NCBI RefSeq assembly: GCF_046054155.1
Contig: NZ_JBEQCT010000001.1
Coordinates: 496,001-560,000, forward strand
Direction: 5' to 3'
Length of the DNA: 64,000 nt
Origin: Celerinatantimonas yamalensis
GTDB taxonomy: Bacteria > Pseudomonadota > Gammaproteobacteria > Enterobacterales > Celerinatantimonadaceae
A model generated the notes under the pieces. It saw only the letters and a program-made list of their open reading frames with translations. It was not told where the DNA came from and ran no database searches. Below, in pieces: positions 8,830 to 18,465 of this stretch; positions within the stretch are counted from its first letter, which is position 1; each line of letters begins with the position of its first letter. Position numbers and translations under genes: made by a program.

Positions 8830-10947
8830 ATGGCAGAGTATTTTGCATCAGCAGCCAGAGGGTTGGAGCAGCTTGTTGAGGCTGAGTTGCGGACATTTGG
8901 TATCACCGAATTAAAAATTAGCGGCACAGGTGTTCAATTTGAAGCCAGTGAAGAACAGGCATATCGCTGCTGCCTCTGGAGCCGTTATGCATCGCGAATT
9001 ATGCGGCAGTTAAGTAGCTTTGCTCTGCATGATGCGATGGATCTTTATCTCGCGGCTAACTATATTCATTGGGAAGAGTGGTTTACACCTGAACAGTTGT
9101 TCTTAGTGCACTGCTCGGGGACCAATGAAGTCATTAATAACAGCCAATTTGGCGCATTAAAAGTGAAAGATGCCATTGTTGATCGCTTTAATAGCAAATG
9201 CGGCAAGCGTCCCAATGTTGATAGACAAAATGCAGATGTGCGCATTGTTTTGCATATTCACCGCGATCAGGGGGCGTTGTTTCTTGATTTAGTGGGTGAG
9301 CCATTGCATCAGCGTGGTTATCGTGATGTGCAGGGGGTTGCACCTATTAAAGAAAACTTAGCGGCGGCTATTGTTCAACGAGCTAACTGGCAAGATGGAC
9401 CGTTAATTGACCCCATGTGTGGTTCAGGCACACTACTGATTGAAGCTCTATTGCAAAAAGCAGATATTGCCCCCGGTTTTTACCGAGAACATTATTTGCT
9501 AGAAAACCTCCAATCTTTTACTGCATCGGTCTGGCAACCATTATGCCAGGAAGTGAATGCGCGAGCAGAAGCGGGGAAGGCTGCCTGCCAAGTACAATTA
9601 TTTGGCTATGACATTGACCCGATGATGGTGAAAATGGCACGGCGAAATGTGCAAAATGCTGGCCTTGCCAAATGGATCACAATTGAGCAAGGTGATGCAC
9701 AAGTACTGCAAAACCCAGTACCAGATTCTCCGGCTGGACTCATTTTATCTAACCCACCTTATGGTGAGCGATTAGAGGAAGTACCAGCACTTACGAGTTT
9801 ATTTAGTGCTCTTGGTCAGCAGTTAAAATCGCAATTTCCGAGTTGGCGGGTGGCTCTATTATCATCCGCAGTTGAGCTTTTAGATTATTTGCGGCTACGC
9901 TCTGATAAACAATATAAGTTTGCTAATGGTCCGCTTGACTGTACCTTGAAGCTTTATCAGTTAAGCGATACACCGGTAGTGGTCACTGAGCAGCGCTATG
10001 CACAGGACTTTATTAACCGACTACAAAAAAATCAAAAACGTCTGAGCAAATGGCTTAAGCGTGAGCAACTTGAATGTTATCGGCTCTATGATGCTGATTT
10101 GCCTGAATATAATATGGCGGTCGATTGCTATCAAAATTATTGGGTGATCCAAGAGTATCGCGCACCAAAAACAATTGATGCTAAAAAAGCCAGTCAGCGA
10201 TTATTCGATGCTGTAACTGGTATTGTGGCGAGTGGCTTGGCTGATGCTGATAAAGTGATTGTTAAAAAGCGTGAACGTCAGCAGGGGCGCAATCAATATC
10301 AAAAAATCGATGAGCAGAAGAACCGATTAGTTATACAAGAGTATGGTGCGCAGCTGTATGTTAATTTGCGTGACTACTTAGACACTGGGTTATTTTTAGA
10401 TCATCGTAATATGCGTCGCTGGTTAGCTGAGCATAGCCAAGGTAAGCGTGTCTTAAATTTGTTTGCTTATACCGGTAGCGCTAGTGTTCATGCTGCATTA
10501 GGTGGTGCGAGCCGAGTGACGACTGTGGATATGTCGAAAACCTATCTGAATTGGGCAATGGACAATTTTCGACTCAATCACTTAACCATTAGCCAACATG
10601 AATTTGTGCGCGCAGATTGCTTAAAATGGCTCGAGCAAGATGATCCACGGCAATACGATTTGATCTTTTTGGACCCGCCAACCTTCTCCAATTCGAAAAA
10701 AATGGAAGGAGTATTTGACGTACAGCGAGATCACGTCACACTCATTGGTCAAGCCATGAAGCGGCTTAGTGAAGATGGGACGCTCGTATTTTCCAATAAT
10801 AAACGACAATTCAAGCTTGATGAGCAGGCCTTAACAACAGCCGGTTTTCAATGGCAAAATATGTCTGCACAATCATTGCCTGAGGATTTTGCCCGTAATA
10901 AGGCGATCCACCAATGTTGGTTAATTCGCCATATTCAGGCACAATGA
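8830..10947 (+). CDS. rlmKL: Bifunctional 23S rRNA methyltransferase RlmKL
   Basis: RlmKL makes m2G2445 and m7G2069 in 23S rRNA. Its 705 residues match the fused gammaproteobacterial form (E. coli 702). The N-terminal half has a THUMP domain and a first Rossmann methyltransferase, with DPMCGSGTLLIEALL and the N6-type motif NPPYGERL (RlmL). The C-terminal half has a second methyltransferase, with NLFAYTGSASVHA and DPPTFSNSKKM (RlmK). A TATAAT at 8790-8795 is a likely -10, but I see no good -35. It is divergent from the tRNA cluster. Confidence 0.96.
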   Translation: MAEYFASAARGLEQLVEAELRTFGITELKISGTGVQFEASEEQAYRCCLWSRYASRIMRQLSSFALHDAMDLYLAANYIHWEEWFTPEQLFLVHCSGTNEVINNSQFGALKVKDAIVDRFNSKCGKRPNVDRQNADVRIVLHIHRDQGALFLDLVGEPLHQRGYRDVQGVAPIKENLAAAIVQRANWQDGPLIDPMCGSGTLLIEALLQKADIAPGFYREHYLLENLQSFTASVWQPLCQEVNARAEAGKAACQVQLFGYDIDPMMVKMARRNVQNAGLAKWITIEQGDAQVLQNPVPDSPAGLILSNPPYGERLEEVPALTSLFSALGQQLKSQFPSWRVALLSSAVELLDYLRLRSDKQYKFANGPLDCTLKLYQLSDTPVVVTEQRYAQDFINRLQKNQKRLSKWLKREQLECYRLYDADLPEYNMAVDCYQNYWVIQEYRAPKTIDAKKASQRLFDAVTGIVASGLADADKVIVKKRERQQGRNQYQKIDEQKNRLVIQEYGAQLYVNLRDYLDTGLFLDHRNMRRWLAEHSQGKRVLNLFAYTGSASVHAALGGASRVTTVDMSKTYLNWAMDNFRLNHLTISQHEFVRADCLKWLEQDDPRQYDLIFLDPPTFSNSKKMEGVFDVQRDHVTLIGQAMKRLSEDGTLVFSNNKRQFKLDEQALTTAGFQWQNMSAQSLPEDFARNKAIHQCWLIRHIQAQ

Positions 10948-11044
10948 TGCTCGTTGTGACGTCTTTGCTGGATCACTTATTTCGTTGAAACGTGAAGTGT
11001 TGCTCGCATTATTTAAATCGTTCTATTAAGAGAAGAAGTCGATA

Positions 11045-12949
11045 GTGTTAATCAATTTACAGGACGCCATGTTGGCCTATGGCGACCATCCGTTATTAAA
11101 TCAAGCCAACTTACAAATTCATCGTCAAGAACGAGTCTGTTTGGTGGGGCGTAATGGCGCTGGGAAAAGTACTCTATTAAAAGTATTAGCAGGGGACATA
11201 TTGCTCGATTCAGGGCAACGTCAGGTAATTAGTGATGTTGTCATTGCGCGTTTGCAGCAAGATCCACCAGCGGCTGCCGATATGACCGTTTATGATTATG
11301 TAGCCAGTGGAAATAGCGAATTAGGGGCTATGTTGGCTCAGTATTATCAGTTGAGTGAGCAAGCAGCTGTTGATTGTAGTGAGCGTACGCTTAATCAGCT
11401 TGCGCAATTGCAAGAGCGGATCGAAGCCCAAGATGGTTGGAGTTTTGACTCGCAAATTAATCGCGCGATATCGTGGCTTGGATTAACGGCAGAACAATCT
11501 TTAGAAGGGTTATCGGGCGGTTGGCTGCGTAAGGTCGCTCTCGCTCAGGCGCTCGCAAATCAGCCTGATTTATTGCTCCTTGATGAGCCGACTAACCATC
11601 TGGATATTGATACGATCCGCTGGCTCGAAGAATTTTTACTGAATTTTTCTGGTACCATCGTTTTTATCAGTCATGACCGAGCCTTTATTCATAAACTTGC
11701 GACTCGCATTGTTGATATCGATCGTGGTGTGTTGACTTCTTGGCCAGGAAATTATCAGCAATATTTGGAAGGCAAAGCTGAGTGGTTACGGGTTGAAGAA
11801 GAAAAAAATGCTTTATTTGATAAACGACTAGCCGAAGAAGAAACCTGGATACGTCAAGGGATCAAAGCGCGTCGAACTCGCAATGAAGGGCGAGTTCGAG
11901 CTCTAAAAGCACTCCGTGAAGAACGGCAAAATCGTGTTGAGCGTCAAGGTGTATCACAAATGCAACTTGATGATGGTTCACGTTCTGGCAAACTTGTGTT
12001 TGAAGCTGAGCATTTAGGGTATGAGTGGGGCGATAAGCCCATTATCAACGATTTTAGTTTTCAAGTGCAGCGGGGCGATAAGATTGCATTGGTCGGACCC
12101 AATGGGATTGGTAAGTCGACATTACTGAAGTTATTTCTTGGTGATCTTCAGCCAACCCGTGGGACACTGCATACTGGCACAAAACTGGAAGTTGCTTATT
12201 TTGATCAATATCGACAAACACTTGATCCTGAAGCAACGGTGATGGATAACGTCGCTGACGGCAAGCAGGAAGTCACCGTGAATGGCAAAAGTCGTCATGT
12301 GATGGGGTATTTGCAAGATTTCCTATTTCCGCCTAAACGTGCGTTTACACCGGTCAAGGCCCTCTCCGGTGGTGAAAAAAACCGCTTATTATTGGCTCGC
12401 TTATTCCTGAAACCGACCAATCTTCTGGTGCTTGATGAACCAACTAACGATCTGGATGTCGAAACGTTGGAACTTCTCGAAGATCTGATCGCAAGTTATC
12501 AAGGGACGTTATTTATTGTCAGCCATGATCGCGCTTTCATTGATAATACAGCGACACAAGTTTGGTATTTTACCGGAGAGGGTGAAATTGAAACCGCAGT
12601 AGGTGGCTATGACGACCTGCAACGTCAGTTAGAGCGTCAGCAACGTGATCAGCGGTACAATCAGCCTGATGAACAGGTTAGTGACAAACCTATTGACAAA
12701 AAAGGTCGGGAGTCAAACCAAAAAAAATTATCATATAAGTTACAACGAGAGCTCGATGAGCTGCCAGAGAAAATTGCACAGGCAGAACTTGAGCTGCAAA
12801 CCCTCCAGGAACAAGTGAACCAGCCGGAATTTTTTGCGCAGGATGCGCAGGCAACACAACCGGTTTTGGACCAATTGAATGCTGCTGAAGCGGCACTGGA
12901 GACACTGTTCAACTATTGGGAAGAATTGGAAGAATTAAAAACGCAATGA
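11045..12949 (+). CDS. uup: ABC-F ATPase Uup
   Basis: Soluble ABC-F protein with two nucleotide-binding domains and no membrane segments. Family members act on ribosomes; E. coli uup mutants show raised precise transposon excision. Walker A motifs are GRNGAGKST (residues 35-43) and GPNGIGKST. Signatures are LSGGWLRKVALA and LSGGEKNRLLLA. Walker B motifs are LLLLDEPTNHLD and LLVLDEPTNDLD. The C-terminal 90 residues are charged and helical, matching the Uup DNA-binding coiled coil. The start is GTG, in line with the E. coli N-terminus, with GAGAAG upstream. The stop overlaps the next ATG (ATGA). Confidence 0.95.
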   Translation: MLINLQDAMLAYGDHPLLNQANLQIHRQERVCLVGRNGAGKSTLLKVLAGDILLDSGQRQVISDVVIARLQQDPPAAADMTVYDYVASGNSELGAMLAQYYQLSEQAAVDCSERTLNQLAQLQERIEAQDGWSFDSQINRAISWLGLTAEQSLEGLSGGWLRKVALAQALANQPDLLLLDEPTNHLDIDTIRWLEEFLLNFSGTIVFISHDRAFIHKLATRIVDIDRGVLTSWPGNYQQYLEGKAEWLRVEEEKNALFDKRLAEEETWIRQGIKARRTRNEGRVRALKALREERQNRVERQGVSQMQLDDGSRSGKLVFEAEHLGYEWGDKPIINDFSFQVQRGDKIALVGPNGIGKSTLLKLFLGDLQPTRGTLHTGTKLEVAYFDQYRQTLDPEATVMDNVADGKQEVTVNGKSRHVMGYLQDFLFPPKRAFTPVKALSGGEKNRLLLARLFLKPTNLLVLDEPTNDLDVETLELLEDLIASYQGTLFIVSHDRAFIDNTATQVWYFTGEGEIETAVGGYDDLQRQLERQQRDQRYNQPDEQVSDKPIDKKGRESNQKKLSYKLQRELDELPEKIAQAELELQTLQEQVNQPEFFAQDAQATQPVLDQLNAAEAALETLFNYWEELEELKTQ

Positions 12950-14880
12950 AATTAAAAAAATTAGTGCGCTATTTATCGCTAACCACATCATTACTGGCGG
13001 GGAGCAGCTATGCTGACGTATCGCCTTATTTCACGGTGCAAGAGGTTGGGGTCAATCAAACTGGCGTGTTAAAGCGCGCTCAGCGTGAGATTACTTCTGC
13101 CGCTATGAGCCAAAATGGTGATTGGATAGCTGCCAATGCTCAGTTTACTCGAATGCCCTTTGACGTATATGATATTAATCAACCATTCACCTTTGGCTAT
13201 GGCTGCCAGTATTCAACATATATCTGTTCTTTAGCTTGGGAAGGCTCACAAACCAACGGTGTTGATAATGGTGACGGTTTTTATGATTATCGTACCAGTT
13301 TAGCATCGGCTTTTAATGGTGGTAGTTATACGAGTTATTTTCTCTCGATGGTCAATGCGTCAACGAGCTTAAGCTCTGCTACAGCAACCCCCTCAAGTAG
13401 TTTCACCAATGTGAGTTCACTCGGCTCTAGTTTATTGTCGAAGTTTTATGCTTTTGATACGAGTTCGGCTAATACACACGATACTCATATTACCAGTATG
13501 ACCGCTGACAAAGAAACGATTGGTGGTATTTCTGCCTATTGGGTGACTGGTTACGATTCATCTCCTAGTGATTCAACGATGCAGATTGGTTTTGTTGAAA
13601 GTCTTGATGGTAGCTACCGAATTTCCTTGACACCATATTATACTTCAACAAATGGTGGTGTTTCTGCAGGTTATACGTTCGGTCATGACAGTTCAAATAA
13701 TCTCTATGTGGCTGGACTTTCAAGTACAGAATTGGTGACAACCTCATCGAGCAATAACTTCTCTTATTGCTATAAAGATGGTGATTCGACAAGTTCTAAC
13801 TCTGGTTATTATCAGTATTGCTCAGGGTTTAAAACGCAGGCTGAAATTTGGCCGTTAGGTAATATTTCGTTCTCATCAAATGAAGCGAATGTTAGCGGTA
13901 CACGATTGAGTTCTGACTGGCTTAATAATAAGTCTAATACTAACTACGCAGCCGGCGCATTAGGGATGAACAATGAAGGAACTATTGCCGGTTACAGCGG
14001 TTATTCCGATAGTAGTTCGACGTTAGGTACGCGTGCCCGTGCAGTGCTATATACTTATGATGGTTCAACGCCAACGCGTTATATCATGAGTGGTACTGAC
14101 TTAATTGGTGCTGATAACGATGATAATATTCGCGATCAGTGGGCTGTGGATATTACCGATCCAATCAATAATCAGGTTTATGTGGTTGGTAATGAACGAT
14201 ATACATCAAGTAAAGCGTCTTCAGCTCATAACCAAGCAGTGAATTTCTTTATTAGCCAGTTAAGTAATACAACTAATGGTATTCCGAACTCTGGGGTAGG
14301 AACTGTTCAATGGCCTTTAAAAGATAATCCATTTACTGGAGCCAGTAATCAGGTTAATGCGATCGATCACAGCACTGGATTAGCCGTGGGTTGGCGCGAT
14401 GCAAGCTCGGAAACTCAAACCGCTTATCAAGGTATTCGCCGTGAACATGTTGCATTCTTGTTTGATGTACCAAGTTATATGAGTGATACTAGTAATCCAG
14501 ATAGCTACGAGTGGTCTTTGAATAGTTTGACCTGCTATGAGTCTGGGACAACTGCTACTCGACCGTTTTATCGAATTGAGCATGCAAATTCGATTCACTC
14601 TGATGGTTCGAATCTGTATGTATTAGCTTCAGGTTATAAATATGCATCGAAGGCTGACTATGTCGATAAACTAGATCCAACACCTGTAATCTTGAAATTA
14701 ACACACAGTGGTATCAGTGCTCCAGTGAATAGTGCTTTGTCATCGTGTCCGGATTACAGCGCAACGGAGAGTAAATATAGTCGTAAAGGCGCTGATAGCG
14801 TTTGGTTAACATTGTTATTGATTCCGGTTATTTTTGTGAGAGTGTTCACAAAACGAGCAAAAGAAAATGAGCTGTCATGA
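12946..14880 (+). CDS. DUF3466-family exported protein with C-terminal membrane tail
   Basis: I recognise this as the DUF3466 protein found between uup and rmf in vibrios and relatives; its function is unknown. A signal peptide is visible (MKLKKLVRYLSLTTSLLAG, then SSYADVSPYF). The body is rich in Ser, Thr, Asn and Tyr and has recurring NNEGTIAGYSGYS-like segments, as in extracellular beta-rich domains. The last 30 residues are a hydrophobic stretch (VWLTLLLIPVIFVRVF) followed by Lys/Arg. This is the tripartite layout of C-terminal sorting tails, but without the Gly-Gly of rhombosortase substrates. The ATG overlaps the uup stop by 4 bp; a start 30 bp earlier would add a non-signal extension. 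Confidence 0.8.
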   Translation: MKLKKLVRYLSLTTSLLAGSSYADVSPYFTVQEVGVNQTGVLKRAQREITSAAMSQNGDWIAANAQFTRMPFDVYDINQPFTFGYGCQYSTYICSLAWEGSQTNGVDNGDGFYDYRTSLASAFNGGSYTSYFLSMVNASTSLSSATATPSSSFTNVSSLGSSLLSKFYAFDTSSANTHDTHITSMTADKETIGGISAYWVTGYDSSPSDSTMQIGFVESLDGSYRISLTPYYTSTNGGVSAGYTFGHDSSNNLYVAGLSSTELVTTSSSNNFSYCYKDGDSTSSNSGYYQYCSGFKTQAEIWPLGNISFSSNEANVSGTRLSSDWLNNKSNTNYAAGALGMNNEGTIAGYSGYSDSSSTLGTRARAVLYTYDGSTPTRYIMSGTDLIGADNDDNIRDQWAVDITDPINNQVYVVGNERYTSSKASSAHNQAVNFFISQLSNTTNGIPNSGVGTVQWPLKDNPFTGASNQVNAIDHSTGLAVGWRDASSETQTAYQGIRREHVAFLFDVPSYMSDTSNPDSYEWSLNSLTCYESGTTATRPFYRIEHANSIHSDGSNLYVLASGYKYASKADYVDKLDPTPVILKLTHSGISAPVNSALSSCPDYSATESKYSRKGADSVWLTLLLIPVIFVRVFTKRAKENELS

Positions 14881-14950
14881 AAGGATCAATAAGTTAGTTT
14901 AATTTTAATCAATTTGGCCTTTGACTCTCATAACTAGGTCAGCGATAGTA

Positions 14951-14987
14951 AACAGGGAGGCGGTTGATAACCCCTCCCTGTTTTTTT
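14951..14987 (+). terminator. Strong terminator after uup-DUF3466
   Basis: Ten-bp stem AACAGGGAGG/CCTCCCTGTT with a 12-base loop, continuing into a run of seven T. It lies 27 bp upstream of the rmf start and insulates rmf. Confidence 0.9.
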
Positions 14988-15013
14988 GAACTACCACTAA
15001 AGAGGGTTGCTCT

Positions 15014-15220
15014 ATGAAAAGACAAAAACGTGATCGCTTAGAACGAGCTCGAGCTAAAGGATATCAAGCTGGCTTGGCAGGACGCTCTAAAGAGACCTGT
15101 CCATACATGGGGGTAGATGCTCGGGGTTATTGGTTTGGTGGATGGCGTGATGCGTCTGAAGAGCGAAGCAGCGGTATGCTTAACCAGCAGCAGAATTATA
15201 ATGAAATGCTATTATTTTAA
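15014..15220 (+). CDS. rmf: Ribosome modulation factor
   Basis: RMF binds 30S subunits and drives 100S hibernation dimers in stationary phase. The first 50 residues match E. coli RMF almost exactly (MKRQKRDRLERA, GYQAGLAGRSKETCPY, WFGGWRDA). The product has 68 residues against 55 in E. coli, with a Gln/Asn-rich tail (MLNQQQNYNEMLLF). GAGG lies about 10 bases before the ATG. It is flanked by hairpins on both sides and therefore probably monocistronic. Confidence 0.96.
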   Translation: MKRQKRDRLERARAKGYQAGLAGRSKETCPYMGVDARGYWFGGWRDASEERSSGMLNQQQNYNEMLLF

Positions 15221-15232
15221 ATAGGATATGTA

Positions 15233-15261
15233 GTAGCCCGGTCAATGAGAAACCGGGCTAC
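15233..15261. terminator. Hairpin between convergent rmf and fabA
   Basis: Perfect 10-bp stem GTAGCCCGGT/ACCGGGCTAC with a 9-base loop. It lies in the 46 bp between the rmf and fabA stops. Neither strand has a U-rich tail, so it may act as an mRNA-stabilising 3' structure as much as a terminator. Confidence 0.6.
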
Positions 15262-15266
15262 TTCGC

Positions 15267-15809
15267 TTAGAATGAACTTGTATCCTGGAAAAGTCCCACT
15301 TTTAAGTCTTTAGCGACATAAATTTCTTTGCCATCGACTTCAACACGCCCATCAGCAATCCCCATGACTAAACGACGATTAATGACACGTTTAAGATCGA
15401 TGCGATAAGTTACTTTTTTGGCGGTAGGCAAAATTTGACCGGTAAATTTTACTTCACCCACACCGAGTGCACGGCCTTTACCGGGGCCACCCAACCAGCC
15501 TAAGAAAAATCCAACTAATTGCCACATAGCATCAAGGCCTAAGCAACCAGGCATGACTGGATCACCGGGAAAATGACAGCCGAAAAACCACAAATCAGAC
15601 GTAATATCTAACTCTGCGACAATTTCGCCTTTACCATATAAACCACCTTCATCAGAAATATGGGCAATACGATCCATCATCAGCATATTGGGGGCGGGGA
15701 GTTGGCTATTACCTTCTCCAAAAAGCTCACCACGGCTGCAAGCGAGTAGATCATCACGAGAAAAACTATGTTTTCCTAATTCTTTTTGAGATTGGGGTTG
15801 TTCCGACAT
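15267..15809 (-). CDS. fabA: 3-hydroxydecanoyl-ACP dehydratase/isomerase
   Basis: FabA dehydrates 3-hydroxydecanoyl-ACP and isomerises the product to cis-3-decenoyl-ACP, the entry to unsaturated fatty acids. Catalytic His79 (GCHFPGDPVMPG) and Asp93 (GLDAMWQLVG) correspond to E. coli His70 and Asp84. The rest is highly conserved (KGRALGVGEVKFTGQ, DLKVGLFQDTS). The start is the ATG beginning MSEQPQSQ, preceded by AGAGAA; a 20-residue upstream extension is open but unlike the family. Size is 180 residues against 172 in E. coli. It lies downstream of the ycbZ protease gene, as in E. coli. Confidence 0.97.
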   Translation of the reverse strand: MSEQPQSQKELGKHSFSRDDLLACSRGELFGEGNSQLPAPNMLMMDRIAHISDEGGLYGKGEIVAELDITSDLWFFGCHFPGDPVMPGCLGLDAMWQLVGFFLGWLGGPGKGRALGVGEVKFTGQILPTAKKVTYRIDLKRVINRRLVMGIADGRVEVDGKEIYVAKDLKVGLFQDTSSF

Positions 15810-15873
15810 AATTCTCTTTGCTTCTAAAAAAATTGCATGTACTTTAGCTGACCTCTTAAAGTGAGACAACTGC

Positions 15874-17670
15874 TTAGGCTTCTTTTTTTACCATTCGCTT
15901 GAAAAAGCGAAATAAACTTGAGCGTCTATGGGAATATTCACCGCTGAATAGCGCTCTGGATCGATATTCAACCAGTCCCAAAAGCCCTTCACCAGAGCCC
16001 GGTGAGCCGGCTGGGCGATGGAATAATAACTCAATGGCCTCATCGATATGCTGAACGGGGTAAATAAACAATCGTTTTTGTTCAACGGCTGCAACGATCT
16101 CATCGCTTAAATTTAATTGTGATAAGTTCGCTTGAGGCATAATAATGGAGTGGACGTTTTCTACGTCGATGAGTTGGCAGACCCGATAAAACCCTTCGAT
16201 TTTTTCATTGATCCCACCTACTGCTAAGACATTACCAATTTGATCAACTGCACCCGTTGTGGCAAATGACTGATCCACGGGTTGATTGGCTAACGCAGAA
16301 AGAACAACGACTAAGCTTGCAAGTGATGCGCTGTCACCATCTATCTCATGATACGATTGTTCAAATACAATGGTGCCTGATACCGGGAATTGGCTGTCGC
16401 GGGCAAATTCTCGAGTTAAGTATCCTTGGATGATCATCATCGATTTAGCATGAATATTCCCTGCCAATTCAGCTTTACGTTCTACATCACTGAGATCGCC
16501 TTCACCGGGTTGAACGGTCGCCGTGATCCGTAGCGGTTCGCCAAATGCATAACTGAGCCCTGGACTTTCCAATACAGATAGCCCATTAATTTGGCCTATT
16601 TTTAGTCCATTGAGATCGAGTCGAATATGGCCATCTCGATAATTGCGTAACGACCACGTTTGCTCACCGGAACGGCTATGTTGTAACTGCTGGTCGCAGT
16701 CTTGTAAATGGCTCAATTCTAATCGATGATCTGGCGATAGTGCAGCGGTGTAGCGTAATAAATGAATTAAAAACGAAAAATCGAGTGCCAGATAACCTTG
16801 ATGTTCACTACGTCGAGTACCTTGGCGCAATAGCCACGTGAGTAGCGCGCGATCAGTTGGCTGCTTCACACCCGCTTGGGCAAATAGCACGGCTAGCCAT
16901 GCTTCTATGTGAGGTTTATCAACGGGAGCCTCTTCGAGAAGTTCACATTTACACGTCGCTTGCAGATAAAGCTGGGGATAATCTTGTACCAGTTGTTCTA
17001 GCTCATCACTATTGCCCCAGAGCAATAGCTTGACATGAATGGGGGTGGGCGGTAGAGATAAATCATCCGATCCACTGCGCACTTGCTGCCAATCGAATTG
17101 TTCCTGCTCGATACACTGCCAAAGTGTCAGCCAAAGGTGGGGCTGCATCAATAAATCCCGAATGGATATGGCTAATATCCCGTGATTGGCTTGCCAAAGA
17201 AGCCCCGGTTGATAATCAGCAATAGCGCTTTGCAAGCTACCATTGGACAGATGGCTCGGATAATGGCCAAACAATTGTGATTGACTCAAATGATGGGCAC
17301 AAACCAACTGACTAGTTGGGTGTGGATCCAATGCTATATCCCGCTGTTTTAACTCAGTTGACGGTTCAACAATATCAACTGATAAGCGTTCATTACCATG
17401 TAAACAAGTGATCGGTTTGCTTTGAGCCGGGAAAAGAGCCATGGCCCATTGATCCAGCGTCATAAATGCTGGAGTTTGGACCAACATAAGCCGACTATTC
17501 GCTTGCATTGCAAAATAATTTAGCAAGCCGTTAAATTCTGGTTGCAGCTGCGCATAAGGAGATAATGCGCTGGTTGCGCCATCAAGTAGTTCACCAAAGT
17601 GGGCTTGGAGTTGGTCGCAATTCAGGGAGGATACAGTCAATAGATCTTGCCTCAAAATAGAATCAATCAA
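15874..17670 (-). CDS. ycbZ: Lon-family serine protease without a Walker motif (YcbZ type)
   Basis: The C-terminal third is a Lon peptidase domain with the Ser-Lys dyad: Ser447 in EIDGDSASLASL and Lys490 in GGINEKIEGFY, 43 residues apart as in true Lon. The N-terminal 370 residues resemble the degenerate AAA region of E. coli YcbZ. I see no Walker A, so ATP hydrolysis is doubtful. Cellular targets are not established. The longest frame begins with TTG and lacks a ribosome binding site; TTG codons at residues 6 and 11 are alternatives, so the start is uncertain. It is followed by fabA, a conserved pairing, and shares its direction with rnt. Confidence 0.85.
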   Translation of the reverse strand: MIDSILRQDLLTVSSLNCDQLQAHFGELLDGATSALSPYAQLQPEFNGLLNYFAMQANSRLMLVQTPAFMTLDQWAMALFPAQSKPITCLHGNERLSVDIVEPSTELKQRDIALDPHPTSQLVCAHHLSQSQLFGHYPSHLSNGSLQSAIADYQPGLLWQANHGILAISIRDLLMQPHLWLTLWQCIEQEQFDWQQVRSGSDDLSLPPTPIHVKLLLWGNSDELEQLVQDYPQLYLQATCKCELLEEAPVDKPHIEAWLAVLFAQAGVKQPTDRALLTWLLRQGTRRSEHQGYLALDFSFLIHLLRYTAALSPDHRLELSHLQDCDQQLQHSRSGEQTWSLRNYRDGHIRLDLNGLKIGQINGLSVLESPGLSYAFGEPLRITATVQPGEGDLSDVERKAELAGNIHAKSMMIIQGYLTREFARDSQFPVSGTIVFEQSYHEIDGDSASLASLVVVLSALANQPVDQSFATTGAVDQIGNVLAVGGINEKIEGFYRVCQLIDVENVHSIIMPQANLSQLNLSDEIVAAVEQKRLFIYPVQHIDEAIELLFHRPAGSPGSGEGLLGLVEYRSRALFSGEYSHRRSSLFRFFKRMVKKEA

Positions 17671-17708
17671 TTACGAAATATTGGATTTAGAACGCCAGAC
17701 TAGACCTC

Positions 17709-18347
17709 TTATTCAGTCGATGAAAGAGGCCATCCGCCTAAATGTTGCCAGCGATTCACAATGTAACAAAATAGCTCAGCGGTTTTTGTCGTATCATACA
17801 GTGCACTATGTGCTTCACTCTGATCAAACTCAATTTCAGCCGCTTTACATGCCTTTGCCAAAACAGTTTGCCCTAAAGCTAAGGCGCTGAGCGATGTTGT
17901 ATCGAAGCTGACAAAAGGGTGAAATGGATTACGTTTAATATGGCAACGTTCAACGGCTGCATTCATAAACCCCATGTCAAAGGCCGAATTATGGGCTACC
18001 ATCACAGCTCGATTACAATGAAATAGTTTGAGTCTCCGGCGTACTTCTTTGAAAATAGACTTAATCGCTTCATCTTCATTGACCGCTTGGCGTAGCGGAT
18101 TATACGGGTCTATGCCGGTAAACTCTAGCGCACTTTGCTCTAAGTTTGCGCCTTCAAAAGGTGTGACGTGAAAATGGCAAGTCGAGCCAATTGTCAGCTG
18201 TTTATTGCTATCAATGTCAATTAGACAAGCTGCGATTTCTAAAAGAGCATCCGTTTTTGCATTAAAGCCTGCGGTTTCAACGTCGATAACTACAGGGTAA
18301 TAGCCACGAAAGCGGCTTGATAGGAAAGAATTCGTTGTATCTGTCAT
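17709..18347 (-). CDS. rnt: Ribonuclease T
   Basis: DEDD-family 3'-5' exoribonuclease that trims tRNA CCA ends and other stable RNAs. Exo motif I is VIDVETAGFNAKTDALLEIA, Exo II is AHNSAFD and Exo III is HSALYDTTKTAELF. The conserved C-terminus NRWQHLGGWPLS matches E. coli RNase T; length is 212 against 215. It lies upstream of ycbZ on the same strand with a 38-bp gap, and is divergent from motY, as I recall in Vibrio. Confidence 0.96.
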   Translation of the reverse strand: MTDTTNSFLSSRFRGYYPVVIDVETAGFNAKTDALLEIAACLIDIDSNKQLTIGSTCHFHVTPFEGANLEQSALEFTGIDPYNPLRQAVNEDEAIKSIFKEVRRRLKLFHCNRAVMVAHNSAFDMGFMNAAVERCHIKRNPFHPFVSFDTTSLSALALGQTVLAKACKAAEIEFDQSEAHSALYDTTKTAELFCYIVNRWQHLGGWPLSSTE

Positions 18348-18465
18348 AAAAGCTATAAGCGATGAATCATCCCGCTATTATTACAAATGGCGCCGATGAG
18401 TGCGAATCTGTTTAAAGTTTTTTAACTCTTTGCCGATATCAAGCTGTGAGATAATGTGAGGCAAT

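Noticed and set aside
17681..17890. 69-codon + strand frame opposite the ycbZ/rnt junction
   Set aside because: Antisense shadow of rnt with no independent support.
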